A stretch of 64,000 bases of DNA. Source: Tetraselmis striata. Lineage: Eukaryota > Chlorophyta > Chlorodendrophyceae > Chlorodendrales > Chlorodendraceae. Position 1 is the stretch's first letter, and every line of letters begins with the position of its first letter. Shown here piece after piece: positions 1 to 11,168 of the stretch. A program made the translations under genes and the position numbers. The stretch spans positions 19,935 through 83,934 of the forward strand of contig VCJN01002565.1 of the NCBI GenBank assembly GCA_006384855.1, read 5' to 3'. The notes beneath the pieces were generated by a model. The model had not been told where the DNA came from and made no database searches. It saw only the letters and a program-made list of their open reading frames with translations.

Positions 1-589
1 TCCAAGGATTCGGTGCGAACCATGCCGTTGCGGTTTAGCTTCGTCAGCTCGACCAAGACATCAGTTGTCGATCGGCTGCCGTCTGGGGAAAGGCTCGGTG
101 GAAATCACACTGCTCGCACTCGTAAGGAGCTGGAGGAGATGAAGCCGTCGACCTCCCATTTCCCGTTCTTATGCAGGAGAAGACAAGCTTTGGTCGCCCT
201 TTTCTAATTTGCACTGTCGGTAACGAGGTAGACCCGAAGTGATCAGACCTTCGAACTCTATAAACGGCATTGCACTGTCTACTGAGCATACAATACATCA
301 CAAGGTGTCTCACACGACAATAGCTGTAAATCCACGAAGGCAAAAATCCGCATGATTCTCTATCACGAATGCAACAATAATTACCTGATGCTTAAGGTGC
401 AGCAGCCTGGCTCTCGCAAGTACTTCTGAAAGGGGCGTAGCGCGTCGGCTGACCTGTCAAAGGGGCGAAGCAACAACTAATGATTAAGAAAGAGAGCCAT
501 AAGAATTATGAGTCTGATGGTTTCTGAAGATATCATATGGAAGCTCTGCTGGGTTTTTCGAAGGAAAGAATAAGTGATTCATTTCATTT
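1..589. other. unassigned left edge
   Basis: No gene is recognised here. If the minus-strand exons at 644-1157 belong to a real gene, its remaining exons would run through this stretch and out of the window. Short open frames are present, but none resembles a known family. Confidence 0.3.
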
Positions 590-1157
590 CAATCGTCTGC
601 TATTTTATCTTGACCATCCGGCTAGGCAGGGGGTTTTCGGTACCTGTAGCAGGGGCTTCAACATGGGAGGACCTAGGGGTATCCGCAGCTGGAGCAGGTG
701 CGACCTCCTCAGCGCCTTCTGCAACTGAAGTGCCACCCGCAGGCGGTGGGGGATCATTCTTGGGCGTCCTCAGTGTTTTCTGCAACTAGAGGGTAAAGGG
801 CTAAAGCCGGAGTTTGATCATTCAAGAGTCATTGCAATTTTCGTTTAGACTAAGACTACTGACCTGGTTTGGCCGCTTGTATTTCGGTAGCCGTAGCACT
901 GGCTTCCAGAGCTGGCGGGGGATCTTGGGCGGCCTCCCAAGCATCTTCAATCTGCAACTACAAGACCAGCGCCGGGAGAGAGCTAAAGCCTTTAGCCGGA
1001 GTTGGATCATTTCAGAGTCAATTTTCGTTTACATTACTACTGAGTGACCTGGTTTGGCAGTGGGTTGTCCAGTACCTGTAGCAATGGCTTTCACAGGTGA
1101 TGGCCCGCCGGTAGGCATGTTTGGTGGTGGCGTGGGCGCCAGGGCCACACCGGTTTT
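590..1157 (-). CDS. partial gene: three tandem Pro/Ala-rich exons
   Basis: Three minus-strand exon-like blocks are bounded by CAG acceptors and GT donors: about 1157-1076, 951-864 and 779-644. Their flanks are similar to each other, and two of the blocks end in the same way (GCTACAG then GTAC), so they look like tandem exon duplications. The encoded peptides are low-complexity Pro/Ala/Glu-rich, in the style of the 153-bp exons of the neighbouring NLR gene, for example APATGTE and EASATATE. The gene would continue off the left edge. The 1076-1157 unit has matching copies near 61590 and 62925 on the plus strand, downstream of the other NLR gene. Function is unknown. It could be the 5' part of another NLR-family gene, which is inference only. 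Confidence 0.35.
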
Positions 1158-2223
1158 CTGCAGGGATGAACGATGAGGCAAAGAAGCTCAAGACCAAGAA
1201 TTAAAAGAAAAAGATATAGTTACAATGGTTAGTTACAATGATTGGTAAGTGGCAGTTGGATCCGTGAGGGGACCCAACTGCCAGCAGACCTTGGACTGCC
1301 CCCAGGGCTGGCTAGGGACGTATTGTGTTTGTTAGAAACTAGGGGGGGCAGCCGGGGCTTTTCCTCACAACAGCACTCCCGCCCACCCGCTCCGGGGAGC
1401 TCAGCGGATCCTGTTGCGCCGGTCAAGTCAGGCCGCATATTACCAAATGTAGCGGAACGCTATCCAGCCGCCGGATACCGCATGAGCGAGATAGTGGATC
1501 CGAGGTTCCTCGGATGGTTTGAAATACCAGCGCGCGTTGTCCCATATACCGCCACAAAACGTGAGCAGCGGTGCTAATAGGCAGGGTGGCGGGGATGCGC
1601 GCCCTGTTTGGCGCCGTCTATCAGCTGCTCACTTTTCGCTGGGGCGAGCCGGGCGTAGGACGCGCAAATGGGAGGGCGTACATCACGGCGCAATGAGATG
1701 CCTGGAATCTGGCGGCGGCGCGGGCAGCCCGTGGTCGGAGACATGTGTTGCAGGCACCGGCATGACCCCTGGCAAGAGCCGTGCACTGTTTGGACCTGCG
1801 AGCCACACGAGTCATACCCGCGCAGTCATGCGATTCCAACAGTGCGCATGGTGCGCACTGCCTTTTAAACATATTTGAAACTATCAAACTGATTCCAGCA
1901 CTCTGGAACTGTCAATGGTGCGCACTACCGACAAAGCGCAAGGGGGCGCCCTGTGGAGTGATCTGTCTGTGGAATAGCGACTACTCGGGATTTATAAACT
2001 GGCAAGCAAAGCCGTGGAGATGAATTTCCTACTACCCAATCCACATCGTCGGCAGGTGACAAAAGCGTCCCAGGCTGAGCCTGAATTTGCTCCGCATCCA
2101 ACGGATACTGGTGTCTCAATTAAGCCTGGTGAAGGCGCCACTGCTTCCAACAGCAATGCTCTTCCATCCATGTGATGCGTCGCTTCTGCAACCTGGCTGG
2201 CCATGATATCAGAGTCGACTGCA
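1158..2223 (-). other. NLR 3' flank, repeated sequence
   Basis: This is downstream of the minus-strand NLR stop codon. It matches the region after the right-arm NLR (60478-61500), and the same unit recurs there in tandem. No convincing coding exon is visible. It contains the recurring segments GTGCACGGCCCTT and CCAGGGGTCA in decayed form, plus Cys/Gly-rich spurious frames. Confidence 0.6.
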
Positions 2224-5200
2224 TTAACCCTCCAGCGGCTGCGGCAGCGCCTCCTCCCCTGTCAGCGCGTTCCACACCCGCACTGTCCCGTCCTCCGACG
2301 CACTGGCCAGCCGCGTGCCGTCCGGGCTGAAGGCCACGCTGGTGACCGCCCCTGTGTGCCCCCGCAGCGGCTGCAGCAGCGCCTCCTCCCCCGTGAGCGT
2401 GTTCCACACCCGCACCGTCTTGTCCCCCGACGCACCGGCCAGCCGCGTGCCGTCCGGGCTGAAGGCCACGCTGTTGACATCCCAGGTGTGCCCCCGCAGC
2501 GGGTGCGGCAGCGCCTCCTCCCCCGTGAGCGTGTTCCACACCCGCACCGTCCTGTCATAAGACGCACTAGCCAGTCGCCTGCCGTCCGGGCTGAAGGCCA
2601 CGCTGGTGACCCACCCAGTGTGCCCCCGCAGCGGATGCGGCAGCGCCTCCTTCCCGGTGAGCGCGTTCCACACCCGCACCGTGTTGTCCCGTGACGCACT
2701 GGCCAGCCGCGTGCCGTCCGGGCTGAAGGCCACGCTGAGGACCGGCCCAGTGTGCCCCCGCAGCGGCTGCGGCAGCGCCTCCTCCACCGTGAGCGCGTTC
2801 CACACCCGCACCATGTTATCCCATGACGCACTGGCCAGCCGCGTGCCGTCCGGGCTGAAAGCCACACTGGTGATCTTCCCAGTATGCCCCCGCAGCGGCT
2901 GCGGCAGCGCCTCCTCCTCCGTGAGCGCGTTCCACACCCGCACCGTCCTGTCCCCCGACGCACTGGCCAGCAGCGTGCCGTCCGGGCTGAAGGCCACACT
3001 GGTGACCTTCCCGGTATGCCCCCGCAGCGGCTGCGGCAGCGCCTCCTCCCCCGTGAGCGTGTTCCACACCCGCACCGTCCAGTCCTCCGACGCACTGGCC
3101 AGCCGCGTGCCGTCCGGGCTGAAGGCCACGCTGCTGACGTAGTGAGTGTGCCCCCGCAGCGGCTGCGGCAGCGCCTCCTCCCCCGTGAGCGCGTTCCACA
3201 CCCGCACCGTCCTGTCCTCCGACGCACTGGCCAGCCGCGTGCCGTCCGGGCTGAAGGCCACGCTGGTAACTCGGTCAGTGTGCCCTCGCAGCGGCTGCGG
3301 CAGCGCCTCCTTCCCGGTGAGCGCGTTCCACACCCGCACCGTCCTGTCCTCCGACGCACTGGCCAGCCGCGTGCCGTCCGGGCTGAAGGCCACGCTAAGG
3401 ACCTCCCCAGTGTGCCCCCGCAGCGGCTGCAGCAGCGCCTCCTCCCCCGTGACCGCGTTCCACACCCGCAGCGTCTCGTCCAGCGACGCACTGGCCAGCC
3501 GCGTGCCGTCCGGGCTGAAGGCCACGCTGGTGACCACCCCAGTGTGCCCCCGCAGCGGCTGCGGCAGCGCCTCCTCCCCCGTGAGCGTGTTCCACACCCG
3601 CACTGTCTCGTCCAGCGAAGCACTGGCCAGCCGCGTGCCGTCCGGGCTGAAGGCCACGCTGGTGACCCCCCCAGTGTGCCCCCGCAGCGGCTGCGGCAGC
3701 GCCTCCTCCCCCGTGAGCGCGTTCCACACACGCACTGTCTCGTCCTCCGAAGCACTGGCCAGCCGCGTGCCGTCCGGGCTGAAGGCCACGCTGTAGACCA
3801 TCTCAGTGTGCCCCCGCAGCGGCTGCGGCAGCGCCTCCTCCCCCGTGAGAGCGTTCCACACCCGCACCGTCCCATCCTCCGACGCACTGGCCAGCCGCGT
3901 GCCGTCCGGGCTGAAGGCCACGCTGAATACCCGGTAAGCGTGCCCCCGCAGCGGCTGCGGCAGCGCCTCCTCTCCCGTGAGAGCGTTCCACACCCGCACC
4001 GTCCTGTCCTCCGACGCACTGGCCAGCAGCGTGCCGTCCGGGCTGAAGGCCACGCTCCTGACTTCCTTAGTGTGCCCCTGCAGGGTGGAAATGCCCGCCG
4101 GCCAGCAGCGCGCCTTCATGCCTTCCAATACCCACCCATTTGGCCGCAGAAGCGCCGCCTGCGGCCAGCTCCTCAGCGCCCGCGAAAAGTGCGTCTCCTC
4201 CGGGGTGTCGATGCAGAGCCCCCGCAGGCTGCCCGGGTCCGCCATCATCTGCGCGTGGTGCGCGCGCAGGGTGCGCACGACATCGGCCACGACGCTGCCC
4301 ATTGCCGCGGGGTCCGCGCGCCCGATGAGGTCCACCGCCGCCTGCGCCTCCCCCGCGGTGTAGCACTTCTCCCAGAACGGCACCCAGCCCACCACCTCCG
4401 CCAGCGCGTCCACGTCGGCCGCCGCCCCGCCGCCCGCGGCCAGCAGCGCGTGGTGCACGATGTTGCGCCGCGCGTAGGGCGACATCGGGGAGCCCACCCA
4501 CGACACCGCCTCCGCCTTGAGCGCGGCCACAAAGGCGCGGTGCCCGGCCCCCGCGTCCAGCCGCCACGCGGAGGAGCCGCCCGGCAGCCGCCCCGCGAAA
4601 AAGTCAAACACCGTCTTGTGCAGGCCGTACACGCGAAAGTCGGGCGCCTTGTGGAACAGGATGCCCAGGCGCGCCACCTGCTGCCGCCCCACGCCCAGCT
4701 TGCGCAGGTCCGCCCACGACAGCGGCTCGCGCGCCGACGTCAGCGCCAGCAGCGCCGGCGCGTCGCGCTCCGGGTCGACGCCCGCCGCCTTCAGAAACGC
4801 CTCGTACGCGGCGGCCAGCCCGGTCGGCACGGGCGGCGCCTCGCCCGCCGGCACCTCCTTCAGGATGCCCTCCAGCACGCGGTAGTACACCAGGCTGCCG
4901 CTGGCGTGCTCCTCCAGCTCACTCTTGGTCACCGAGCTGCCACGCGCCTCCAGCAGCGCTGCCACCCGGCCCGCCATGTCCTCTGGCGCGATGCAGCTCG
5001 AGACCGGCAGCGCGGCCACCTGGGGCAGCGTGCCCACCATGTGGTGCAAGTACTCTTCCGGCCCCTCCGGCACCCGGCTCGTCACCACCAGCCGCACGTG
5101 CGCCGGCAGCTCCTTTGCCAGCAGACGCACCAGCTGGACGATGCGGTTGGCGTGGCACTTGCCGACGACGCTGTTTCTGCCGGGGGTCTCCAGGTGGTCC

Positions 5201-6447
5201 ACCTGCGCCTGGTTCAGCCCCTCGTCAAGCGCGTCCACCAGGATGACCACCTGGCGCGTCTCGCCCAGCAGCGCCAGCGGCTTCACCAGCAGCTCCGCCA
5301 TCGCCTCGCTCGCAGTCTTCAGCTCGGCGATGCCGGCCGGGCCCAGCGCCGCGTAGTGCGCCGCCAGCTCCGCCGGCGCGCTCTCAAACAGCTGGTAAGC
5401 CATCGTCTTGATGGCGCGTAGGTCGCTCTGCGTCTCCAGGTCGTTGTGCTTGGTGAAGTGGTGCAGCAGCAGGCGGTCGCCCGGCGGCCTCTGGTCGTCG
5501 GGGCGATCCTGGAAGTGGCGCACCAGGGCCGCCGACACGGTGGACTTGCCGCCGCCCGCGCCGCCTTGCAGCCACACAAGCCGGCCGACGCCAGCGGCGC
5601 CGTCGACGGCGTCACGGGCGATCTCCTCCAGCACGGGCTGCAGGTCGGGCGGCGTGGCGTTGTCCAGCCGGGCAAGCTCATTGTGGAAGAACAGCGGCCG
5701 CAGGGACAGCACCACCTTGACCTGCGTGTTGAGCTGCTCCGCGCCGCTGCGGCCCTCAGTGGCGTCCCTCTCGATGTTGTCGAGGATCATCTTGCGGTCG
5801 TTCTCACTGAAGGCCTCGCACTTGGCCACGTCCAGCTGCTGCACCATCTCCTCCCACTCCACCGCCGACAGCCCGCGGTCCTGCACCAGCAGGCACCGCG
5901 CGCCGCGCGCCGGGTCACGCACGGTGTTCCACAGCTCGTACACGCACCAGGCGCGCGACATGGGGAGCTGCCGCAGCCCCAGCTTGTCAGGGTCGGTGCT
6001 GCGCTGCATGCTGAAGATGGTGCCGTAGCGCGTGCACAGCAGCACCGCCTGCAGCAGTCTGAGGTCCGAGTTGAGCAGCTGCTTGTCGTGCTGGTTGTTG
6101 GCGCAGATGTCCATCCAGACGTAGGTGGTTTCCACGTCGGCGTTGGGCAGCATCTGCAGTACGTCTTCCACCACCTGGCAGAACCGTGCGGTCCACTGGT
6201 GGCTCAGGAAGTACGCCGGCCAGCCTATCTGCCCGGGCTCCAGGCTCTCAAAGTAGCGGCACTTGCGCTCTGCGGTGTCCTTCACGATGAAGAGCTCCAC
6301 GATCTGCCCGGTGGTCAGGGGTGGTCCGTCCCCCGCCTGCCTCTTCGCCCTCTCGGAGATGGCCATCAGCACCTTGAGGCTGATGCCCGAGCACAGCACA
6401 AAGGGGAGGTCGCCCTCCTTGACGCCGAGCTCCTTCCGGCTCAGCAC
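2224..6447 (-). CDS. NACHT-WD40 (NLR-like) protein, large 3' exon, left copy
   Basis: A 1407-codon open exon encodes a STAND-type signalling NTPase, a class whose WD40 sensor typically controls NACHT oligomerisation (family knowledge). Numbered from the exon start, residues ~80-175 carry [17 protein letters not shown] and [10 protein letters not shown]. This algal/protist signature may be a TIR-like effector domain (inference). The P-loop GGAGGGKST lies near 293 and the Walker [10 protein letters not shown] near 399. Fourteen WD40 repeats fill ~787-1407. The exon starts after the CAG acceptor at 6448-6450. The same acceptor and exactly the same exon length occur in the right copy at 56254-60477, which supports a conserved gene. 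Upstream exons are at 6574-7527 and 7802-8880. All introns checked are phase 0. No frameshift or premature stop is seen. The likely role is immune-like recognition or self/non-self recognition, which is unproven. Confidence 0.82.
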   Translation of the reverse strand: MLSRKELGVKEGDLPFVLCSGISLKVLMAISERAKRQAGDGPPLTTGQIVELFIVKDTAERKCRYFESLEPGQIGWPAYFLSHQWTARFCQVVEDVLQMLPNADVETTYVWMDICANNQHDKQLLNSDLRLLQAVLLCTRYGTIFSMQRSTDPDKLGLRQLPMSRAWCVYELWNTVRDPARGARCLLVQDRGLSAVEWEEMVQQLDVAKCEAFSENDRKMILDNIERDATEGRSGAEQLNTQVKVVLSLRPLFFHNELARLDNATPPDLQPVLEEIARDAVDGAAGVGRLVWLQGGAGGGKSTVSAALVRHFQDRPDDQRPPGDRLLLHHFTKHNDLETQSDLRAIKTMAYQLFESAPAELAAHYAALGPAGIAELKTASEAMAELLVKPLALLGETRQVVILVDALDEGLNQAQVDHLETPGRNSVVGKCHANRIVQLVRLLAKELPAHVRLVVTSRVPEGPEEYLHHMVGTLPQVAALPVSSCIAPEDMAGRVAALLEARGSSVTKSELEEHASGSLVYYRVLEGILKEVPAGEAPPVPTGLAAAYEAFLKAAGVDPERDAPALLALTSAREPLSWADLRKLGVGRQQVARLGILFHKAPDFRVYGLHKTVFDFFAGRLPGGSSAWRLDAGAGHRAFVAALKAEAVSWVGSPMSPYARRNIVHHALLAAGGGAAADVDALAEVVGWVPFWEKCYTAGEAQAAVDLIGRADPAAMGSVVADVVRTLRAHHAQMMADPGSLRGLCIDTPEETHFSRALRSWPQAALLRPNGWVLEGMKARCWPAGISTLQGHTKEVRSVAFSPDGTLLASASEDRTVRVWNALTGEEALPQPLRGHAYRVFSVAFSPDGTRLASASEDGTVRVWNALTGEEALPQPLRGHTEMVYSVAFSPDGTRLASASEDETVRVWNALTGEEALPQPLRGHTGGVTSVAFSPDGTRLASASLDETVRVWNTLTGEEALPQPLRGHTGVVTSVAFSPDGTRLASASLDETLRVWNAVTGEEALLQPLRGHTGEVLSVAFSPDGTRLASASEDRTVRVWNALTGKEALPQPLRGHTDRVTSVAFSPDGTRLASASEDRTVRVWNALTGEEALPQPLRGHTHYVSSVAFSPDGTRLASASEDWTVRVWNTLTGEEALPQPLRGHTGKVTSVAFSPDGTLLASASGDRTVRVWNALTEEEALPQPLRGHTGKITSVAFSPDGTRLASASWDNMVRVWNALTVEEALPQPLRGHTGPVLSVAFSPDGTRLASASRDNTVRVWNALTGKEALPHPLRGHTGWVTSVAFSPDGRRLASASYDRTVRVWNTLTGEEALPHPLRGHTWDVNSVAFSPDGTRLAGASGDKTVRVWNTLTGEEALLQPLRGHTGAVTSVAFSPDGTRLASASEDGTVRVWNALTGEEALPQPLEG
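2227..4089 (-). repeat. 14 x 129-bp WD40 repeats (left copy)
   Basis: There are fourteen 43-codon units. The near-invariant core includes [21 protein letters not shown] and [11 protein letters not shown]. Variation concentrates at the residues after GHT (KE, YR, EM, GG, GV, GE, DR, HY, GK, GK, GP, GW, WD, GA) and around the Asp in S-x-D-x (ED, LD, GD, WD, RD, YD). Fourteen units would fit two seven-bladed propellers. Similarity at DNA level is very high, indicating recent expansion or gene conversion. Confidence 0.9.
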
Positions 6448-6573
6448 CTGGCAGATGTGGACATGGCATGTACACATGTTTTAGCTCATGAGGCCGCCAT
6501 GCCCCCACTCACGGCCGGCAGGGCATCATGCAGGAGGGAGAAGAGTCAGAGCTTGGCTGGGGCGGGTCCAGAC

Positions 6574-7527
6574 CTCCCGCACAAAACCATCTCCCTTTGC
6601 CAGCTGGATCTGGTCATCCATCCGAGCAGCTAGATGGGGGTTTGCGTCAGCAATGCTCTGCCTTGGAATCTGGCCATGTGCACACACAATCCCTCAGCAA
6701 AGCAGCGGTTATCAACAGTGAACACGCGCGCGGCATGTCGCGACCATGCTAGGTGGGCGTTGATACTACTTTGGGACGTCAAAACACACTCGGCGTCATC
6801 AGGTTGAAAACGCCGCCACATACCTCCTCAATGTCATCTTCTTCACCCACGGGAGCCTTCACCGTGTCCGCAGCATGGGGTGTCTCGGCTGACGCCTCCC
6901 TTGGCTCATGCGCTGGCTCCTCAGCTTTGGCTCCGAGGCTTTGGAGCTCCTCCTTGTCCGGAATTGCCTCCTCGGACACCACTGCTGCCTGCACATCAAG
7001 CAGAGTTGTCTCATGGTCAGCATTGAACAGCCCACCGCAGGCCACGCGCTGCCCTCTCGAGGCGGTGGTGAGACTTTTACGGAGTAGCGTGACAGGTGGG
7101 CAGCACTGCACGGTGCCAGCATTACCTCTGTTGATGCTGGAGCAGCCCGAACCTCCTCCACACCCACAGTGCCGACGGGGTCCGGCGGTATAGCTGTGGC
7201 AATCTTTGCCTCCTGGCCCGGACTGGGGCTCTCGGTGGCCTCCTGCATCGCACGGCGATTTTGTGACATTGCTATCACATAGATTGGGCACGGACTTGCA
7301 TTCACATTGTACGATAACATGCGCCCACAGTGTGTCGTAGGTATGCAAGGAGCTGCTGGCCAGGGGAAGCAACTACTGATGAGTATTCGTTTGACAGACA
7401 TAAAATCATGCCACAATGTACAGGCGCAAAGGGTATGTCGGAGCCAGAGGCGCTCTTGCCGAGGCGGCATGAGTACCTTGCCACTGTCGCCTGCTTCAGT
7501 TGTGGCATCCTCAAGGCCATCTTGGGC
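6574..7527 (-). CDS. upstream coding exons of left NLR gene
   Basis: Four exons, read right to left, are 7527-7477 (51 bp), 7242-7126 (117 bp), 6988-6824 (165 bp) and 6669-6574 (96 bp). Each has an AG acceptor and GT donor, and each is a whole number of codons, so every intron is phase 0. The peptides are acidic and low complexity ([33 protein letters not shown]). The last exon leads in frame into the large exon. All four have right-arm counterparts with the same splice sites; two lengths differ by one or three codons. Function is unknown, probably a disordered N-terminal linker. The true start codon was not found. Confidence 0.7.
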
Positions 7528-7801
7528 CTGCATGCGCATAAGCGGAGGTCAGCAAGCAGCACCGCATGAAGAATGCTCTTTCCAAAGAACAAAGTGTCCC
7601 AAATTCAATCGCTCTGAGAATGGCGTTATGCCGACTGCTACCACCACAGTTGCCACAATGCTGTATACATGGGCCGACTCGGTATTTCTGGATTTGACAG
7701 CTGGATTTGACTTCTGAAACAAACTACCCAGGCAACTCATCACAACTATGAGTCTCAGGCAAGTGTCGGTGCATATGTGGGCATTGAGTACAAAAGCTCA
7801 C

Positions 7802-8880
7802 CGCTGTGGGAGCGGCAGTGGGGACCGACACAGCATCTGCAGCGGTTGGTCCTTCATCCTCCGCAGGCGGCGTCACGATGGGTTGCGCTGATGGCGGCAG
7901 AGAGCCTTCAGGTGCTGCAGCCTGGATCGGCGGTGGGCTTGCTTGGACGGCAGCCTTGAGGGGTTCATGCCAACCGCAAGCACGGAATGCCACAAAAAGT
8001 CAGCAAACCCCCAGGATGCAAACACGAGCACGCCACAGCCGCAGGGAGAATGTCCCCTTTGGGGAAAACGAGTGTCGGCTCATGAGCGGTCAAGTGAGGC
8101 ACCAACTCACCGCTTCTGGAGTTGCAGTGGGGACCGACACAGCATCTGCGGCAGCCGGTGCTTCGTCCTCCGCGGAGAGCGTCACGGTGGGTTGCGCTGG
8201 TGGCGGGAGAGGGCTTTTAGGTGCGGCAGCCTGGATGGGCGGTGGGCTTGCTTGGACGGCAACCTGGAGGGGTTCATGCCAACCACAAGCACAGAATGGC
8301 ACAAACAGTCAGCAAACCACCAGGATGCAGACAAAAGCATGCCCCAGCCGGAGGGAGAATGTCCCCTTTGGGCAAAACTGGTGTTGGCTCATGAACGGTC
8401 AAGTGATGCACCAACTCACCGCTTCTGGAGCGGCAGTGGGGACCAACACAGCATCTGCAGCGGTTGGTCCTTCATCCTCCGCATGCGGTGTCACGATGGG
8501 TTCTGCTGATGGCGGCAGAGAGCCTTCAGGTGCGGCGGCCTGGATGGGCGGTGGGCCTGCTTGGATTGCAGTCTTGAGGGGTACGTGCCAACCGCAAGCA
8601 CAGAATGGCACAAAAAATCAGCAAACCACCAGGATGCAGACACAAGCATGCCACAGCCGGAGGGAGAATCTCCGCTATGAGCGAACCAGTGTCGGCTCAT
8701 GAGTGGTCAAGTGATGCACCAACTCACCGCTTCTGGAGCGACAGTGGGGACCGACACAGCGTCTGCGGGGGTTGGTCCTTCATCCTTCGCGGGTGGGGTC
8801 ACGGTGGGTTCCGCTGATGGCGGCAGAGAGCCTTCAGGTGCGGCGGCCTGCGTCGGCTGTGGGCCTGGTTGGATGACAGC
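7802..8880 (-). repeat. four tandem 153-bp Pro/Ala-rich exons (left NLR gene)
   Basis: Exons at 8880-8728, 8572-8420, 8263-8111 and 7954-7802 are each exactly 153 bp (51 codons, phase 0) at a spacing of ~308-309 bp. They encode variants of a segment containing AAAPEG, PPSAQP, VTPPAEDE and VPTAAPEA. Both exon and intron are duplicated, because the intervening sequences are also similar. The right arm holds the same number of copies. The repeats probably extend a flexible stalk between an unknown N terminus and the signalling domains. Confidence 0.8.
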
Positions 8881-10507
8881 CTGGGAAATGTCACAAGCAA
8901 GAAGTCAGCAAACGTTTCTGGAAGCGGATATCCGCGTGCACAGCCCCAGGGGGCATACATCTTCTCAGCGTGGCCAAAGTACATTTACTGAGGCTACTTT
9001 GCTGCCTAGTATGATGGTATGAATACTGTCCGAGAAGACAGCAGTGTATTACTTTGAAACCTGCTATGCCAGGACCTTTGAGATTGTTTCCTCACGCACA
9101 TGCAACGAGAACAGTATCTTATACTGATGCCCTTGACAAGACATAGCTTTAACATATACAGAAAACGCGACTCCTCGTTGTCATGCCATCCCAACGAACA
9201 AGCCATATGCACTAGTAGCAGCCTGGGAAAAGGGGAAGTAAACACCGTTACGATTAAAGTACTCTAGTTCAGGTGGTAGCTGGGTGCTATCCGGCTGCGC
9301 CGATATGACTGTCTGAGGCGTGTGTTTGGATGGCAGGACGAAAGACATGACCACAGGACCAGGCAGGGGGAACCCTAGGGTTGGACACGCCGACCCAGAA
9401 TCCCCCCCCCCCCCCCCCCCCCGGCTCGACCCGGCCAAGGCTTGGAAGTTTGCCAAAAACGGTACGGTATGACACAACGCTTGTCTTCTATTCGCACGTT
9501 CAGGATCTCGCTGGTGGCCCCGTGATCCCCGGCCAGAATAATCCGAAGGGGCGAAGGGGGGGCGAAGGGGGGCGAAGCGGGGGCGAAGGTCGTGACTGTT
9601 CCCTTGTCACATCATTGAATTTGTCCAAACCCCGAGTTTCTCCAACTCGTATCGCGCTGCCCAAATCGGCATGTGTGGGGTATGCCGTCCGCGGCGGCAT
9701 TCAGTCACGACGGTAGATACGGTAGACTACATAGACCGCTGCCACCGCTATAAGACCGCGCGGTCGTTCCAGGGAAGGTGGCAATACCACGGTACAACAA
9801 GCTCAATTTAGGGATCTTGCGTGGGATGCCGTTGTGAGCGGAGAGGGCTTCGAGGTCGGCGCAGGTGCACAACGGCGTGTGCATAAGACAGCATATCTAC
9901 GCCGACCGCACGCGGTGCGACCAAAGACAAAAAGGGCGGGCGAGGAGGGGGGGTGAAGCGAGGGGAGAGACAGGCTTACCGAATTGCCGTGGGTTGCAGT
10001 AGACATGCAGCCACCCATTGTCGCGCGGTTGGTGAAGATGACAGTGAAACAACGTACGCTCGGCCTCAGGCGGCACAGTCGCTATTCTGGGATCAACACA
10101 CCGCAGCGAGGCAGGGTATTGCTGCTGCTGAAAACCACGTCCTGGATCAGTCGGTGTAGTTCAAAGTGGACTTGCGAAGGCTAGCAGTTGAGGTGGCAAG
10201 CGCCAAACTAACGACTATGTGTAGGACGGGAGCCTGGTAGAAGACACAGGGATGGTGGGAAATGGGACGGCTCGGCACTGCATCAGCGTCGGCGTGCGAA
10301 CTACAGGGTACAACTAAAGTAGTAAAAACGCTACCCTGTACCCTGTACCGCCGTCTTCTGGTGCTGCTGTGTGTGAGACCGGGCCCGGGGATCGTTCACT
10401 AACTACCGGAAACGCAGACGTAAGAGCATCCCGAAATTCAGGCGATAAGCCCTACCTATTTGAGAGGGTTTCGCGATGAACGAGGGTTTCGCGATGGCGT
10501 ATACCGT
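8881..10507. other. upstream region of left NLR gene, no firm gene
   Basis: The right arm has a counterpart at ~51730-53250. A conserved minus-strand frame near 9345 begins MSFVLPSKHTPQTV and is nearly identical in the right arm (52781, plus strand). It is a candidate 5' exon, but its donor would not be phase 0 like the other introns. A pure C run occupies ~9403-9422. Another conserved open stretch lies around 9990-10180 (GLRRHSRYSGINTPQRG). No known domain is recognised. Confidence 0.4.
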
Positions 10508-11168
10508 GCCATTCGCTTATTATTTACATGAGCTAGCAGCAGAAGGCGATATCGGAAATCGCCAAAAAAAAGGCAATCAGAAAGGTCCTCTATAGCGACT
10601 GCGGGGTGGAAGCAATAACATGAGAAGACGCAGAGTGGGCACGAGCACACGCATCAGACTTGGCCATCTGCACACCGGCAGAGAGAATGCCGCCAGGGTA
10701 CCATGCACGCAAGCCGAGACCCGCTGCAACAGCCCCCGCCGTGTGCGCGACAGGTGACGGCGGAACTCAGCAGGTTGGCTGGCGACAAAGTTCCGAAGTG
10801 CCTGAACGGATTGACCACGAAGAAAGCAAGAGGTCGGGGCGGAAGGACTGCCAGGGAAGTTGCGCACAGCCAACAGCACCGCAAAGATGTAGACCACCGT
10901 CAAAGCGGACTTCCCGAGACGGCCGCGGTCCTCAACCACAAAAGGGTAGTACCGGTGAGCACCCTGCACTGGGGCGGAAGACGCCCGGTCCGCTGCCAAC
11001 TTAGCATGCTCCGCCTCGGTCGCCGCGATTCCCGGGATGCACCAGCGGGGGTCGTTGCTCCAAGTGGGGGTCGTGAAGGACACGCACGCGAAGTCGATCA
11101 TGTAATCGCACGCCCCCCCCCCCCCCCCCACCCCGCCAGCGTCAAGTTTGACGGCCATTCGCTTATTA
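10508..11168 (-). mobile_element. 5'-truncated LINE insertion with 15-bp TSD
   Basis: A 15-bp target-site duplication, GCCATTCGCTTATTA, lies at 10508-10522 and 11154-11168. It encloses a minus-strand fragment of ~630 bp. The right arm has a comparable uninterrupted sequence near 51695-51720, so the insertion postdates the inverted duplication. The frame contains YYPFVVEDRGRLGKSAL, resembling the C-terminal tail of non-LTR reverse-transcriptase ORFs. The element's 3' tail is GATTTCCGATATCGCC then CTTCTGCTGCTAGCTC, shared with three other copies in this window. 5' truncation plus a TSD fits target-primed reverse transcription. A C run (~11113-11129) lies near the 5' end. Confidence 0.8.

Noticed and set aside
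2884-5421. Long plus-strand frame opposite the left NLR gene (845 codons)
   Set aside because: Arg/His/Pro-rich shadow of the WD40 and NACHT coding strand. The right copy shows the same artefact on its minus strand (57364-59421).
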